Below the pieces are notes generated by a model. That model had not been told where the DNA came from. It saw nothing but the letters and a program-made list of their open reading frames with translations, and searched no databases. From contig SAUG01000071.1 of assembly GCA_011316305.1 (NCBI GenBank), forward strand, positions 1 through 64,000: DNA of 64,000 bases, in the 5' to 3' direction. This document shows positions 37,626-49,557 of this stretch, piece after piece (position 1 is the stretch's first letter; each line of letters begins with the position of its first letter). The position numbers and the translations under genes are program-made. The DNA comes from Rusavskia elegans. Taxonomy: Eukaryota; Ascomycota; Lecanoromycetes; Teloschistales; Teloschistaceae.

Positions 37626-39504
37626 CACTCTTTCTCGCGAGTAAGCTCAGAGCATATCTGTAGGAGGCCTGTGGCTCCCTCAGCTTCATGACGTCCGTCG
37701 TGGGTTTGGTCGCTGTGGTGGCAAGACTGAAAGCATCATGTAGTCTATACACGTCCTTTACCCTGCGTTGGCTTTCATCTTAGATGCTTCTTGGGTTGAT
37801 GCTGGTCGATTTTATGCAAGTCCGTTGGCATCGTTGCTCTACGGTCCCATCCTCAGTCTGTAGCTATTGTCATCGCGCGTACCCTTTTTTAGTTGTCAAT
37901 TTCACGTCCAGCATTCTTGCAAATAGATTGGCTTCCTTGTATTCCTCGACGTCCTCAAGCGTGCCTTCATTATCTCTTCATGAAGCCCTCCATCAAATTC
38001 TTCAGACTTGCCGATCGAGCAGCCGTCCCTTGGGCCCAAGTCACGCCTCAACTTCTCCGTGACCGAACCCACCAGCTTAGTTACAAGCCGAAACACCATA
38101 CCTGCCTCTTTACTGAGCACTCAAAGAGACCGAAACAATTTTCTCCCCATCACCTCAGGTTCCCTCAGCATCAGAAACGGTTCATCCATGGTGGGAGATT
38201 ATAGTTGGGGCTGCACACCAATCCATTTCGATACGTGGCATGATGCGAGATCTTGTTCTTGCCAAACTCGGCTGCAGCATAACTATCGCGACCAGTCGAC
38301 CGCAGACACTACATTCAATGTCTGTCGTCCTTTCCGTGAGCACAGCTATGGTCTGGAGTACAGTGCGGGTTGAAGTCTACCCACAAGCCCGCTGCTAGAA
38401 AATCATTGGGTTGCACCAGACGATTTTTGTAAGTGTTGCAAAGTGATCTGGTAAATTGGAACCGTGGATTAAGGTGAGCCATCGGCCTTCCAATAGAAGT
38501 GCTTAACGATGAGTCACGAGTGATATTCTGCAAAATTCAGTTCGTCTCTTATAATACACAATACGTAATTGAAACTTTCCTACCCATAGACCCATTCTAT
38601 CTGTCTGAGCTGAGGATTTCTATCACTTGCGACGCTTGCGGTCTCATCGCAACGGGCCAGCTACTTGCAATATTTTTGGTAAATCCTGCCTAAATCCTCA
38701 CTTCTCGTCTCTACATCGTGAACAACCCCAGAAGGATCGTGCGATATATAAACTAATCATCACCAAGTCACAGCACCTCACCCACCCATCCAGAAGATCA
38801 TGCGCAGCCCAAAGTCAAACACCACTCCCATCCTCTGAGAGCTCGATGCCTGGATCCTCCCTTGCCTTGGACCTCAACGGCTTTACTTGACCCAGTATGT
38901 GTTACAAATCTCAAAGTTCCCACCACTATCGCCCTACAACCCCATCTACCTTCGACCGTGCTGGCACAGGCTCTGAGGGAGTCGAGCTGGTCTCGAAGGG
39001 CATCAAAAGTGTCATTCTTTGTGCAAAAGCGGAAACGAAACGAAACGAAGGGGCTGACGACATCAAGAATGGTAGACGGATACCCTAGGCCCCCCACCAA
39101 AATCAAACCAAACAATACAAAATCATAACAACGCTACAACCCCTCCAGAACCACCAAAAAGCAGCATTCAGCATCCACGCAACCCTCGCATTACACTATA
39201 CCGTTCCCCCCATCATCGCAAAAAGAAAAAACACAGCTATAGCTAGCACAACTCCCAACTTCTCATTCCCTCTTCCCTTTTCGGTACTATATCCACCATC
39301 CTGTACCCTCCTACGAACATCTCCAAGGAGCGAATCGCCGCTTACATCGTCGCTAAATTATCTATCAAATAATCGATTGGGAGAGATGTTGTTAAGCTGG
39401 TCGTAACGAAATAAGTGGCTTAATGATACGCAACCAGAGCCAATTTCTAGGACATATAATATCTAATATTTTTATACGTAAGCTTTTCCGGCTAAACTTA
39501 TTAC
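37626..39504. other. intergenic, about 1.9 kb, no gene seen
   Basis: Many short frames, none with domain, signal peptide or splice support. A short direct repeat CGAAACGAAACGAA near 39035 is the only local pattern noticed. Confidence 0.35.
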
Positions 39505-39726
39505 TTACACTTCAAGCTTACGTGTCCGCCAATAAAGCCGCATGCCATCAACTGTCATCTCGTACGTTATACCTCGTTCCATAAACGAGCCGACTATCCA
39601 GTTACTAAAAGCCGTCCAAGTAGTAAAATCCAAACAAACAGCGATCATGAAAACCGAAATCAGAAAATCGGTTCTATTCGCATAGAGGGAATAATATAAA
39701 TGAATGTAGCAAACCGCCAACGCCAT
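39505..39726 (-). CDS. candidate small membrane protein, 73 aa
   Basis: ATG-started frame with two hydrophobic stretches (ALAVCYIHLYYSL and FLISVFMIAVCLDF) and a polar C-terminus ending YWRTRKLEV. The local sequence is somewhat AT-richer than the rest of the island. It might be the last exon of a longer membrane protein: the frame is open 21 nt upstream of the ATG before a stop. No family is recognised. Confidence 0.3.
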   Translation of the reverse strand: MALAVCYIHLYYSLYANRTDFLISVFMIAVCLDFTTWTAFSNWIVGSFMERGITYEMTVDGMRLYWRTRKLEV

Positions 39727-39927
39727 GGCTATGCATCCGAACGCACCCCTTTACCGTCCGGTCTGTGTATCTATTCTCTAGCAAAGCGGGTATAACGACC
39801 GAGTGCATCGATTACATGCACATATATACCTCGTCCTCTATACCACTCGTTCAGCCTTCTCCTTTCCCCTCCCTCTTCCCATCTTCCTATTTTCCCCTAT
39901 TCTCTTCCCAGCCAGCTCATCAGCCCC

Positions 39928-41067
39928 TTAAGCTTCGAAGAGCTCAGCAACCCACTCACGTCTCGTCTTCTCGCTGCCTGTCCCCGAGCCCGACGTAGAT
40001 CCCGAGGACGCTGCGTTCGCGGAGCCGCTGCCGGATGCTGATGCCGATGTATCGGTTCCAGAGGCAGCGGCGTTAGGATCTGTAGATCCAGCTGAGGGAT
40101 TGGTTGAGGCGGCGTTGGGATCTGTGCTGGCGGATAGGGGATCGGTTGAGGAGCCGCTGGTCGCAGAGCCGGTTGATGGATTGGTTGAGCCTGCGCTGGG
40201 GTTGGTGCTCCCGGCTGATGGGTCGGTTGAGCCTGGGGATGCTGCGTTGGGGTCTGTGGATCCGGCTGAAGAATTATTCGAGCCTGTACCTGATATAGAA
40301 GTGGTAGAGTTGCTTCCAAATAGATCGCCGGTGCCCGATGGTGAAATGGTAGTGTCGCCGCTGGTGGTGCCAGAGGTTCCTTCACCAATGCCTGAGCCCG
40401 TGGAAGATCCTCCGCCTAATTCGGAAAGTCCTGAGGGTGTAGGAGTCGGCAAGAAGCCGGAGTCACTGGTAGATGTGGGAATGGTGTCGGCGCTTGTCGA
40501 CGTGGTTTCTGAGGCGGATGTCGATGTTGTGGGAATCGCGCCCATATCTCCGGTGCCAGATGAACCAGCGTTATCGGTACCAGCCGAACCAGAATTTTCG
40601 GTGCCACTTGTTCCATTGATTGTTTGTAATTTGTTGTCGTTACAGGTGTAGAGTGATGGGAGATAACAAGCGTCGCCGCATTGTAGAGTTGGTGTGCCAT
40701 CGACGATGGGGCAGAGGAAGGTACCGTAGCAGGTATACCTTTCAGAAGAGTAGAATGCCTCACCGCATTTCTGGAGGCCTTCAGGTGCGGTGGTAGTTCC
40801 ATCCGCCCCTGGGCTGGAGATAGGACCGCCGTCATTGCTGGTCGTCGACCCTGTCCCGGTACCATTCGATGTTGCTGCGTCTCCACCAATGTCGAAGAGA
40901 CCGCTCCCAGTCCCGCCAGATTGAGAGCCGCCGGTGGTGCTCGAGTTACCGGTACTGCTGCTACCTTGAGGAGATGCGCTCAAATCTTGAGTGGGAGCAT
41001 CCTGGGGAGTAGGAAGGGCAACGACGGTCGAGGCCAAGGCCAAGGCGACAACGGATGAGTAACGCAT
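39928..41067 (-). CDS. secreted Ser/Thr/Gly-rich protein with Carb_bind module
   Basis: 379 residues from the ATG at 41067; the frame is open 58 codons further 5', but this ATG begins a clear signal peptide (MRYSSVVALALASTVVALP). Residues 98-147 hold six Cys (101, 113, 119, 130, 134, 142) in the order CGEAFY..YTCYGTFLCP..LQCGDACY..YTC, matching the Carb_bind module (PF10645) known from fungal endo-1,3(4)-beta-glucanases. The remainder is low-complexity Ser/Thr/Gly, with a seven-residue repeat (GSTNPSA/GSTDPSA) encoded at about 40050-40270. The C-terminus (EKTRREWVAELFEA) is not hydrophobic, so a GPI anchor is unlikely. No catalytic domain: probably a heavily O-glycosylated wall or extracellular protein. 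Confidence 0.75.
   Translation of the reverse strand: MRYSSVVALALASTVVALPTPQDAPTQDLSASPQGSSSTGNSSTTGGSQSGGTGSGLFDIGGDAATSNGTGTGSTTSNDGGPISSPGADGTTTAPEGLQKCGEAFYSSERYTCYGTFLCPIVDGTPTLQCGDACYLPSLYTCNDNKLQTINGTSGTENSGSAGTDNAGSSGTGDMGAIPTTSTSASETTSTSADTIPTSTSDSGFLPTPTPSGLSELGGGSSTGSGIGEGTSGTTSGDTTISPSGTGDLFGSNSTTSISGTGSNNSSAGSTDPNAASPGSTDPSAGSTNPSAGSTNPSTGSATSGSSTDPLSASTDPNAASTNPSAGSTDPNAAASGTDTSASASGSGSANAASSGSTSGSGTGSEKTRREWVAELFEA
40050..40270 (-). repeat. coding minisatellite, 21-bp unit, in the Carb_bind protein gene
   Basis: About ten imperfect units encode GST[ND]P[SN]A-like heptads. Such in-frame repeats tend to vary in number between isolates. Some units are interrupted (SATSGSSTDPLSAS). 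Confidence 0.6.
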
Positions 41068-42440
41068 GATGTATAGAAGATGATGGAGAGATTTAGAGAA
41101 CAGAAGAGCCAAGGAACTCAAGCTTAAGTATCGAGAGATAAAAATACGATGTATGCGACGCGGGAAGCGGGTGACGAAAAGCGACTTAGGAAAAAAAGCG
41201 ATAGGCGAAACTCCGAAGGTTTGACCTCGTGGTGAGGACAAGGAGAAACAGCGTGGTACTTAAAGTACAGTGCAACAGCTGGGGAATTATTGCTTCAGCC
41301 TATTATACTATTTTTGCAGTACCAACGTACGCGATTACTTCCTTCCGAACGGCGTATGTTGTAGAGAGGGCTGTGTTTAGTTGGTACCTGAATACTGCGC
41401 TATGATAGGACCCGTCCGTCAAGGCAAAAGTCGTAACACTCTGTAGAAACTTTATGATGGACCCGAGCAAGGAGGTACTGTATGACATAATCAAAGCTTA
41501 CGCGTCTCAAAGGTGGAGAAAGTCATGATTATACCTACTTGTACTTTAAAAGAGCTGGATATTCGCGGTTGCAAATCGCCCCCTTGGATTGCGGCTTAAG
41601 CCACGCGCAAAGTGAGGCTTTTCTGCTTGCGTGGAAAGCCATGCGACAGTTGGATCTTTGTACATGCAATTCTGAGGGAATGTAAAAAAGAAGCAAGGAC
41701 CCAATATTGATCCAGGAGGAAAACTGTCTGCATTGCGTCATATGTTGTCTGCCTGGCAACAGGACCGACAAGACATCATAGTCATTCTCTTGACATATAG
41801 ATGCTCCTCGCATACGAAATGACAGATTGACAGGTCACCTAAGTTCTCTTTGCAATCGTTCTCGCCACCATCCGAGCGCAGCACAAGCAGAGCTCAAGCT
41901 TCAATACCAGCACTCTTACTTACCTCAGTATTCCCGGGAGTATGTTTCAGCAAACACTGTGGCATCAATCAATGGCCTGAGGCGGAAGGATTTTTGGAGC
42001 TAAGACTTGAGGAATGTCGTGGTCATGTAGGTATTGCCCAAGGCTGTACCGGCGGGTTGCGGCGTGGAGAGATCGACCCTTGTTTTTCACGTATCTAGAT
42101 CAGGGTTTTGGGGCAAAGATTCGGAGAGTCAAATGGGTGAGCACTGGCTGCGCTATCGAGGAATTAGTAACGAGGAGGCTAGAGATTTTTTGATAGTAGA
42201 TACATACGGAGCTAAAAGCCGCCCGTAGCCTACGGTCGCCCGGACTACCTGGAGCCCCCGCCTAGATTGCTAGCGCATGGTGAGGACTTTTCGGTGAATG
42301 ATGATATACTCGACGTCTTCCCTTCGCTGTACGGAGTATATGCAAGCCCGAGCAACAATACATTAAAATTAATGGCAAGAGTAGCATAGATAATTGGGTG
42401 CCTCATCCAGCACTTCCATCTCAACAAGCAAAATGGGGTA
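41068..42440. other. intergenic, about 1.4 kb, no gene seen
   Basis: Between two minus-strand genes; the first 150 bp should hold the leader and promoter of the Carb_bind gene. Frames up to 92 codons lack support. Confidence 0.35.
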
Positions 42441-44702
42441 TCATCGTAGATTCATCGCCTTAACCAAACCAGCCCGATCCCAAAACACCACACTCGGCAT
42501 GAGATCCCACGTGTCCCTTGCCAGTCCCCACGAACTCCGTCGACTCTGCCTCGAACTATTCGGCATCGAGATCTGCAACCTGCTATGACTGCTTCTCCTC
42601 GACCTCTTCTGTTTCCCACAACCGTTCGGCCGTACCTCTCTCTCCCAATCTCTATCATGACCAGTCTCCTCCATCGGTGCCACCGCCGCCGCCAACGGTG
42701 CTGTGATCTCTGCCACTTTCTCAGGAGCTGCTTTCTCATCATCTCGATACCTGGGTATCGTGTCCGTATCAATCACCTTCCTGCCCCAACGTTTTTGCAG
42801 ATCGATTTCCGGCAGCATCTCTGCGGCTGCAGTATACCACGTCCGTTGTTTCTTTTCTCTTCCTCCAAGTGGAACTGCCCGCCTGCTTCCTACCACAGGC
42901 TCTGTCGGACTCCTGCCCTGGGCGGCAGGAGATATTGGATCTGCTGCGACACTGCCGCTGTTGTTGCGGCTCCATTTCCATCCCCCACCTGCAGTGCTGT
43001 CGTTCGGCCATCTGAATCCCTCGGCCATTGTAGCGTCGCTGCTTGGCTCCGAGCTGCCTTTTTCCGGATCCGATGTCAGATTGTCACGGCTGGAGGAGGA
43101 GAAGCGGGAGTTTGTGAGGGTGCGGAATATGCGTGCGAGGCGAGAGACGGGGGACGAGGTGTATTTGCTGCTGAAGAGGGGACGGAGGATAGGGAGGCAG
43201 GCGGAGAGGATGCCAATGTTGCATTCGACAATGACCCAGACCCCGACGCTGATGGAGGTGTAGGTGGCGTCGGAGACTTGGAGCTCCGCGAGGAAGGGGA
43301 GGCGGATGATGCCTGCTATGCAGACGCTGGATAGGGCAGGTCAGTATGTCTTGAGGAAGAAGCCGGGATACCTGCAACTGGAGAGGAAGAAAGGAACGAG
43401 GGGACATACAAGCTACCCAAGACAAAAAGCCCAACGACCGCCATTCGTTTCGGTACCGCCATGTTCATTCCCCATAGCCAAGGTATAGGCAATATTAGGA
43501 CGACCAGATCGCCAACAATGTTGATAGAGGTGATTGTATAGCCAATAAGGTTATCGTTGACACAGTACCCATTTGGGATTGATCGATCCCAATTGTAGGC
43601 GAAAGGTCGGCAATGGAGAAAAGCGGTGAGCATCAAGCCGATCCACCATAGAATGGAAGCTATCCCGGTGATGAGAGAAACGATATAGAAGGTCCGGTAT
43701 GGGAAGAGGCGGTTATAGAAGAACAGAATCGACAATTTAGTCGCGGTGATGGAGCAGCCAAAGAGGATTTGGGTTGCTTGATAGGTCTTGCAATTAACGT
43801 CAGCAGTCTGACCAGGGGCACTTCAATACGCTAGCGAATTCGGTCTTACCTTGACGAAGGATGTGATTTGGTCGAGGGTCAAGGTGATCATATGCCTTCC
43901 CGTGCCGGCTTTGATGGCTGCGATATTCTGTCAGGAACAGCGTACCAGCAGAGTCATCCATGCACTGTACCATAGTAGGAGGTGATATCAAGGCCATATG
44001 TGAGAATCTTGATCAGGTCAATTCAATGCAGTCCTGTGGATACAACTAAAACATACCAGTGCCATGACGATCATGTAATCGTCTGTACCGAACTTTGCCC
44101 CGGAGATTCTTCGAGCATACAACCGGAGTACGACTGCAATGGTTGCAATGATCATCAAGACGGTAACAGTAGCGACCAGTTCGCCGCCTCGACTTTCGGC
44201 GAGGCTCGGTATTGCGGTGAGGCAGAGGTCTTTCGCCACAGAGAAGGTTGCTATTGCAAATCTTGAGTGAGCCGCAATTCATGAATTCATGGCTGATGGT
44301 GCGCGGCGATTCGCGAAGGCATAGGAGCATAAGGTCTGGTGTGACACATCCTGTCCGGCGAGAAAATACACGGATATAGAAGACCATGCGCGCAGTGCGA
44401 TGCCCACTGGGATAGAAGCTTACTGGCTTGATCATGGCGGTTGCAGCTGGTGGCCAGCTCCGACTGCAACGAGGTGAGGAATTCGTCATCTCGACAGACG
44501 CAAGCAATGTCAAGTCCACAGGTACTCTTTGTAATGCCATTAAGTATTACGGTTTGCTGCGAAGACGGCACATGTTAGCGTATCGGTAGGTGCCTGGGCA
44601 CAGAAGAAGATTGCAGAGTAGTTAAGGCTGACGAGGCGAACTTACAGCGCATTGCGGCAATTGCGTCAAAGTCGTTTGAATCTGAGTCAGAACACCTGCC
44701 AT
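42441..44702 (-). CDS. CFEM-domain, PTH11-like seven-helix receptor
   Basis: Seven exons join in frame: 44646-44702, 44424-44556, 44057-44250, 43971-44007, 43850-43917, 43410-43786, 42441-43326, giving 583 residues. All introns are GT..AG, 49-173 nt. The N-terminus carries a CFEM-like segment (LPQCA.. STCGLDIACVC.. TSCNRHDQ.. KDLC, six Cys; the second Cys of the consensus is absent). Then comes the fungal rhodopsin-type domain with helices such as VTVLMIIATIAVVLRLYARR, KAGTGRHMITLTLDQITSFV, GCSITATKLSILFFYNRLFP, INIVGDLVVLILPIPWLW and EcNIGILSACLPILRPLF. A cytoplasmic tail of more than 200 residues is rich in Ser and Arg. In Magnaporthe, PTH11 senses surface cues; ligand here unknown. A signal peptide is expected but absent from this ATG; MFISLSALRLILVLSLSLSR at 44857 may be a missed 5' exon. 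Confidence 0.8.
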
Positions 44703-46085
44703 CAGATGATGACGGCCAAATGCGTCATGTGTGACGAAGGTCCCACTTCAAGCATTAGACATTAAGTAATTGCGGCAAGAAGAACAGATGCGAAGACTCG
44801 AGAGAGTGAAAGCGACAGGACGAGGATGAGACGAAGAGCACTCAGCGAGATGAACATAGCGAAACATGGCACTGGGCCCACCATTATGGCCTTATGCCAG
44901 TACCAGAACAATGGTGCGTGCGGTGAGGCCGTCTGCACCCCAGAGTGGTGGAGACGGGATGGCAAGATGAGACGTATGGTGAGCTTGACCATTATTGGTG
45001 GTCGGGCAAGCTGGCCAATGCACCTCTGCATGTGGGTACGAGCACATTTTGCACCAAAATGCCTGTTCTGGCCTTGCATGTGAATGGTGAGATCATCTTG
45101 CATCCCTTTCTAGAACCTTGCTGCACCGTAAACTGTGACACGAGTAGCTGTCGTGCCTTACAAAAAACCACCTTAGACACAGCAAAAGACTCGAAGACTT
45201 GAAGACACCCCGGCCATGCGGACCGGCTCTAGCGTCCTGCTAGAGTAGGGGGAATGAAACAGCTTGTGTGGGGCATTGTGATCGGTGTGACGGTCTCAGC
45301 ATGCGTGGTGTTTCAGGAGTCAGCCACCATCGCACTTGCGTGCCAACTACTGCAACGCTATTGGACGCTGCCGACCATCCCTGATCCGTCCGTGCAACGG
45401 ACGGGAGGCTTGCCAAGCTGCGAAACATGTCCGAGGACCTTCTTGACAACATGTCCACGTGAATCACGCGCCAAAGAAGCACCCAAAGGAAGTTCAAACC
45501 CTCGATCGTGAAAAGAATGGGCGAACATTCGGGTAGAGAAATTCTTTGGGAATGTTGAGAGGTAATGGGCTTCGGGGAAGTGCTGATCGCAAAACGGACT
45601 TTAAGCGATGAAGCAGCTGTCACACTGACCGGAGTTTTGACAATGCAGCTTTCTGAAATAGCCAGTAACCCTTTTAAGAAGGCAACTGGAATACATGTGC
45701 GAGAAAGTTGGTCTGTCAGCAAGACGACACTTTTATTGCCACCATCCCCAGTCCAACTCCTGAGTCGGCAGAAGCTCTTCTATGCCCCGAATCAGCCGGT
45801 TATCGTCGCTATCAAGGACTTGAGGATACTGAGTGTGAGCCTGCATATGGCACATAGGGTGTTGTCTCGGATGACGCAACGCTTCCGTGATATGCCCTAT
45901 ACGGGCTTAGCGTGGCCCTGAACGAGCCTAGCGCTGAACATTCTTTTTATAATTTAGATTCTCTATAAATTTCGATTCTTTTCTGAATCAATCATCATGA
46001 CTACTGCCTCCGCCTGCTCACACTGAGTCAAGGTAATCGAATGGTCTCTCGGATCTATTGCTAAGGCCAGTAACCGGATGTCATT
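44703..46085. other. intergenic, about 1.4 kb; probable 5' exon of the receptor at its left end
   Basis: 44760-44857 on the minus strand encodes a signal-peptide-like stretch followed by a stop, which could be spliced to the CFEM exon although no phase-compatible donor was found. From 44900 to 45930, frames up to 160 codons on both strands overlap one another and show no domain. A perfect 7-bp stem (CTCTAGC..GCTAGAG) lies near 45,222-45,241. Confidence 0.35.
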
Positions 46086-46868
46086 TCATCCGGCTAGCAC
46101 CGCAGAAGCCAGCGATGATAGCAACTGACCGCTGAAGACATTATAGCAACAGTCAACGCCAAAGTACACTGCCTGGATGCCTTGTTGTACCATGGAATGG
46201 ACCAGAGTGTTGACATTCGCCGTGCTGGGGGTGCTGTGGACGATGATGGAGGTCTGATCGTTGAACCCAGGTTGGAATGTGCCGATGGTTGCTACATCTC
46301 GGTAGGCTGAGAACGGATTCTCGTACTGTACAATGGTATCGGCATAGTCGAAGAGTCGCACAGGTGCCGGAGCGCCGGGATTGAAGATGACCGGTGTGAC
46401 TGCGGAGGGTACCTTGGCGTAGGCATAGTCGGCCGCTCTTTTGTAGTAGGTGTACACGGCGCTTGCGGCGGTATTGTTGACTTCATCGAAAAAGATACCC
46501 GCCACCGAGATGTTGGCTTGGGTGTATGTGGCCCATTTGGCATAGACGTCAATCTGAGAGGTCAGGGTGGCGTAGGGGGTCCGGGTGTAGTTGGTGGCGA
46601 CATAGCCAACAGTGACGACGTTGCGATAGCTATTCAGTTTGGAGAGGGCAGTGATGTAGTTTGCGTCGGGGGGATATGTGCCTGGACCCGAGTTTGGGTT
46701 GACGATGACCTGCCACTGGACTTGGGGGTTGGCGGCGATGGCGGCTGTGACATTGGACCAGGCCGAGGCAGAGGTGCCTGGGTAAAGGTAGAGAGGAACT
46801 TGGATGAAGAGAGAGTGGCAGGGAAGGGCAAGGATGAGGGAGATGATACAGGTGAGCAGCATTGCCAT
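46086..46868 (-). CDS. spherulin-4-like secreted glycoside hydrolase (GH135 type)
   Basis: 260 residues, single exon, ATG start, with a signal peptide (MAMLLTCIISLILALPCHS). The mature part matches the spherulation-specific family 4 (PF12138): IQVPLYLYPG near the start, WQVIVNPNSGPG at 52-63, GYVATNY at 88-94, and the acidic signature IFFDEVNN with Asp128-Glu129, followed by Glu183 in QYENPF. The Asp-Glu and later Glu, 54 residues apart, correspond to the catalytically important acidic residues described for Aspergillus fumigatus Sph3, which cleaves galactosaminogalactan. Fungal paralogues range from wall remodelling to spore coat proteins; here a secreted hydrolase of a GalNAc-containing exopolysaccharide is inferred. 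Full family length, no damage. Next to it lies the permease gene, divergent, 840 bp apart. Confidence 0.8.
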   Translation of the reverse strand: MAMLLTCIISLILALPCHSLFIQVPLYLYPGTSASAWSNVTAAIAANPQVQWQVIVNPNSGPGTYPPDANYITALSKLNSYRNVVTVGYVATNYTRTPYATLTSQIDVYAKWATYTQANISVAGIFFDEVNNTAASAVYTYYKRAADYAYAKVPSAVTPVIFNPGAPAPVRLFDYADTIVQYENPFSAYRDVATIGTFQPGFNDQTSIIVHSTPSTANVNTLVHSMVQQGIQAVYFGVDCCYNVFSGQLLSSLASAVLAG

Positions 46869-47707
46869 GAGGTTTTTTGTAGATGTCAGGGTATTTATTG
46901 GTAAGCTGGAATACGAACGAAAGGATGGAGTGAACCAGACGGGACAATCAGGCTTCTTAAGAACAGTCGAGTCTTACTGTACCGCTCGAGGTGAGACTCT
47001 TGGTAATAGATATGCGGGCGTCGATGTCAGCCGACGTAAGCTGACGAAGGCCGTGGTGTCTTCCGACAGCCGTCCCTTTTGGGCTTGGAGGATTCGATCG
47101 CAAGGATGTATCTCTTCTGCTGGCAATCAATCATTCAGTCTCTTCGAGATCAATGTGTGAGATGTCTTCTTGAAACCTTTTGGATCGTTGTAAATGCCCG
47201 ACGTGGTAGGCCAATCTACCGATTGGGCCGCAGATTAATTGATTGTTTACCCCTCCAGCCCCTTTTCTTACCCCGCTCTGCACAAGCACGCATGCTGAAC
47301 TGTTGTACAACAAAGTACTAATACTTGTGAATACACCACGTCTCCTGATACGGCCGCCTCTGTATAAAGCCCCGAATCCGTCCGACGCCGCTGCATCGAC
47401 TCGGAATGTCGCCCCGCAGCAGCCACTGACCTATCCCTGCCGCGACATGAAATTGAAAGGTTCACCACTGCATAGATTACGCACATGCACATGAACCTAT
47501 CCATACAGGCTATGGCCTCGGTCGTGTCCGGGCTCGTGCTTTGGCTGTGTGCAATGATATAGAGATTCCACCGTCAAAGATAGAAAAGGTAGAACTGTAA
47601 CCTTCGACGTTCATCTTGTGAGTCGGTTGCATCTCGTCTTGTTCGTATATCTCCACCATTTTTCTGGTCCTGGAATATCTTCTCGTCCAGCTTACCTCCT
47701 TTCTATA
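46869..47707. promoter_or_regulatory. shared upstream region of the spherulin-4-like and permease genes
   Basis: Divergent intergenic stretch of about 840 bp with no supported gene. TATAAAG at about 47364 faces the permease. No operator could be assigned. Confidence 0.35.
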
Positions 47708-49457
47708 ATGCATCAAGCAAAGCACCCAGGTACCCCTCATGTGGATATTGAGAGGCAGAGTCACACAGTAGACAACAAGACGGGCGACCTCCATACCCTC
47801 GCCGAGACCGACACGCACACGACTGACGGCTCGGCTAATTCTTCCCTTCAACATGCCATCCCCCCCACCCCGGTCCTGCCTAAAGGCCGCCTCGCAAGAT
47901 GGAATGAAAGGATCGAAGGTCTCGCCGGCCTCGAAGCCCGCGGCATAACTCGGGTACCGCCAGACAAGAAACATGCCGGTGGAATCGGCCAATACTTGCA
48001 AATGATAGCCCTATGGTTCAGCATCAACCTCACATCGGCGAACATCATCACCGGCCTTCTAGGCCGACTGCTGTTTTCGCTTGGCTGGAAAGACGCCGTC
48101 TGCATCGCCATCTTCGCAACCGGTCTGGCCGCATGTGGTGTGTCTTATATATCCACCTTTGGGCCGGCAAGTGGGAATCGGACCATGGTACGTGTGCCGC
48201 AATAGTCCGTCGTCTGCGATCCTGTGTCACCGGCTGATCTAGACATTTTATCTAGTAGATACTCGGTCGATACTTCATGGGCTACTGGCCTTCCAAGATC
48301 GCCTGCATACTCAACATCATTCTGCAAATAGGATGGGGCATCATCGGCTGCATCATCGCTGGCCAGATGTTCTCCGCCATCAATGGCAAAGGGCTCACAA
48401 TTGCCCTCGGCTGCGTTATCGCTGCCTTGCTCATTGGCTGCATAGCCACGTTCGGTATCGCCTGCGTGCACGTGGTAGAAAGGTGAGTGGCCTACCAATC
48501 CATATGTCCACATCGGGCTTCAAGAAATGACCTCCACCATCGCCCAGATACGCTTGGATCCCACAACTCCTCGCCATCCTCGTCCTCATCGGCAAATCCG
48601 CCCCATACTGCAACACCTCCGCCTCCTTCGCCGGCGAGCCCGGCACCCTCACCGCATCCCGCTGCTCCTTCTTCGCCCTCATCTTCGCCTCCGTGATCGG
48701 CTTCTCTGCCGTGTCCGCAGACTTTTACGTCTACTACCCCACCACCACCCCCAAGTATATCACCTTCTCCATGACCTGGACCGGCATCTGGGTCGCCACA
48801 ATCCTCTGCAACATCGCCGGCATCGCCATCGCCACGGGCGTCGACTCCAATCCCTCCTGGGCCTCCGCATACAGCATCTCCTCCGGCGCGCTCCTGCTAG
48901 AATGCTACGCCGGTCTCGGCGGCTTCGGCTCCTTCTGCTTAATCATCCTAGCTCTAACCTCCGTAACGAACAACGGACCATGTACATACGCCGCGGCATT
49001 AACAATGCAAGTGCTAGGCCGATATGCGAAAGCCGTTCCGCGATGGGTATGGTGCGTTATCATTACTTTAATCGAATTAATCTGCTCCGTCGCGGGACGA
49101 AACCATTTATATCGGATTTTCGAGAATTTTTTGCCCATTATGAGTTATTGGGTTGTTCCGTGGGTGACGATTGTAATTGAAGAGCATTTGATTTTTCATA
49201 AGTTGAGGGGGGTGCCGTTTGACTGGACGGCGTGGGAGGATAAAGGGCGGTTACCGATTGGGGCGGCGGCGCTGATTGCTTGGTTGGTGGGGTGGGCGGG
49301 GGCGATTATTGGGATGAGTCAGGTTTGGTATACGGGGCCTGTGGCGTTGAGGGTTGGGGGGTATGGAGGGGATGTTGGAGCGTGGTTGGCTATTGCGTTT
49401 GCGGGGAGTGTTTTTCCGCCGTTGAGGTATTGGGAGTTGAAGGTGGTTGGGAGATAA
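47708..49457 (+). CDS. purine-cytosine permease, FCY2 type (NCS1 family)
   Basis: Exons 47708-48187, 48259-48482 and 48548-49457 join in frame (introns of 71 and 65 nt) to 537 residues. The start is the first ATG; the frame is open 30 codons upstream only from GTG. A polar N-terminus ends in GRLARWNERIEGLAGLEARG, typical of fungal FCY2-like transporters. About twelve hydrophobic helices follow, with MIALWFSINLTSANIITGLL (helix 1) and GPASGNRTM joined by splicing to ILGRYFMGYWPSK, plus VVERYAWIPQ across the second splice. These belong to NCS1 nucleobase/cation symporters (PF02133), which import cytosine, adenine, guanine or hypoxanthine at the plasma membrane. Specificity cannot be read here. 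Codon use shifts sharply from C-rich to G/T-rich after about 49130. The gene is convergent with the methyltransferase, 100 bp apart. Confidence 0.88.
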
Positions 49458-49557
49458 GGAATGATGCTATTAAAAATAAAAGATGGACAGTAGACACCGG
49501 GAGAAGAACACGATGCAGTGCGCGTGCGAAGAGACTACTTGAATGAAAAGACCCAGT

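Noticed and set aside
40100..40651. 183-codon plus frame rich in Val, Pro, Glu
   Set aside because: Antisense of the low-complexity Ser/Thr/Gly region of the Carb_bind protein; repeats make both strands open.
42585..43334. 249-codon plus frame
   Set aside because: Antisense of the cytoplasmic tail exon of the CFEM receptor, whose seven exons join in frame.
45240..45921. Overlapping frames on both strands, 118-160 codons
   Set aside because: They contradict one another, show no known motif, and lack introns or signal peptides.
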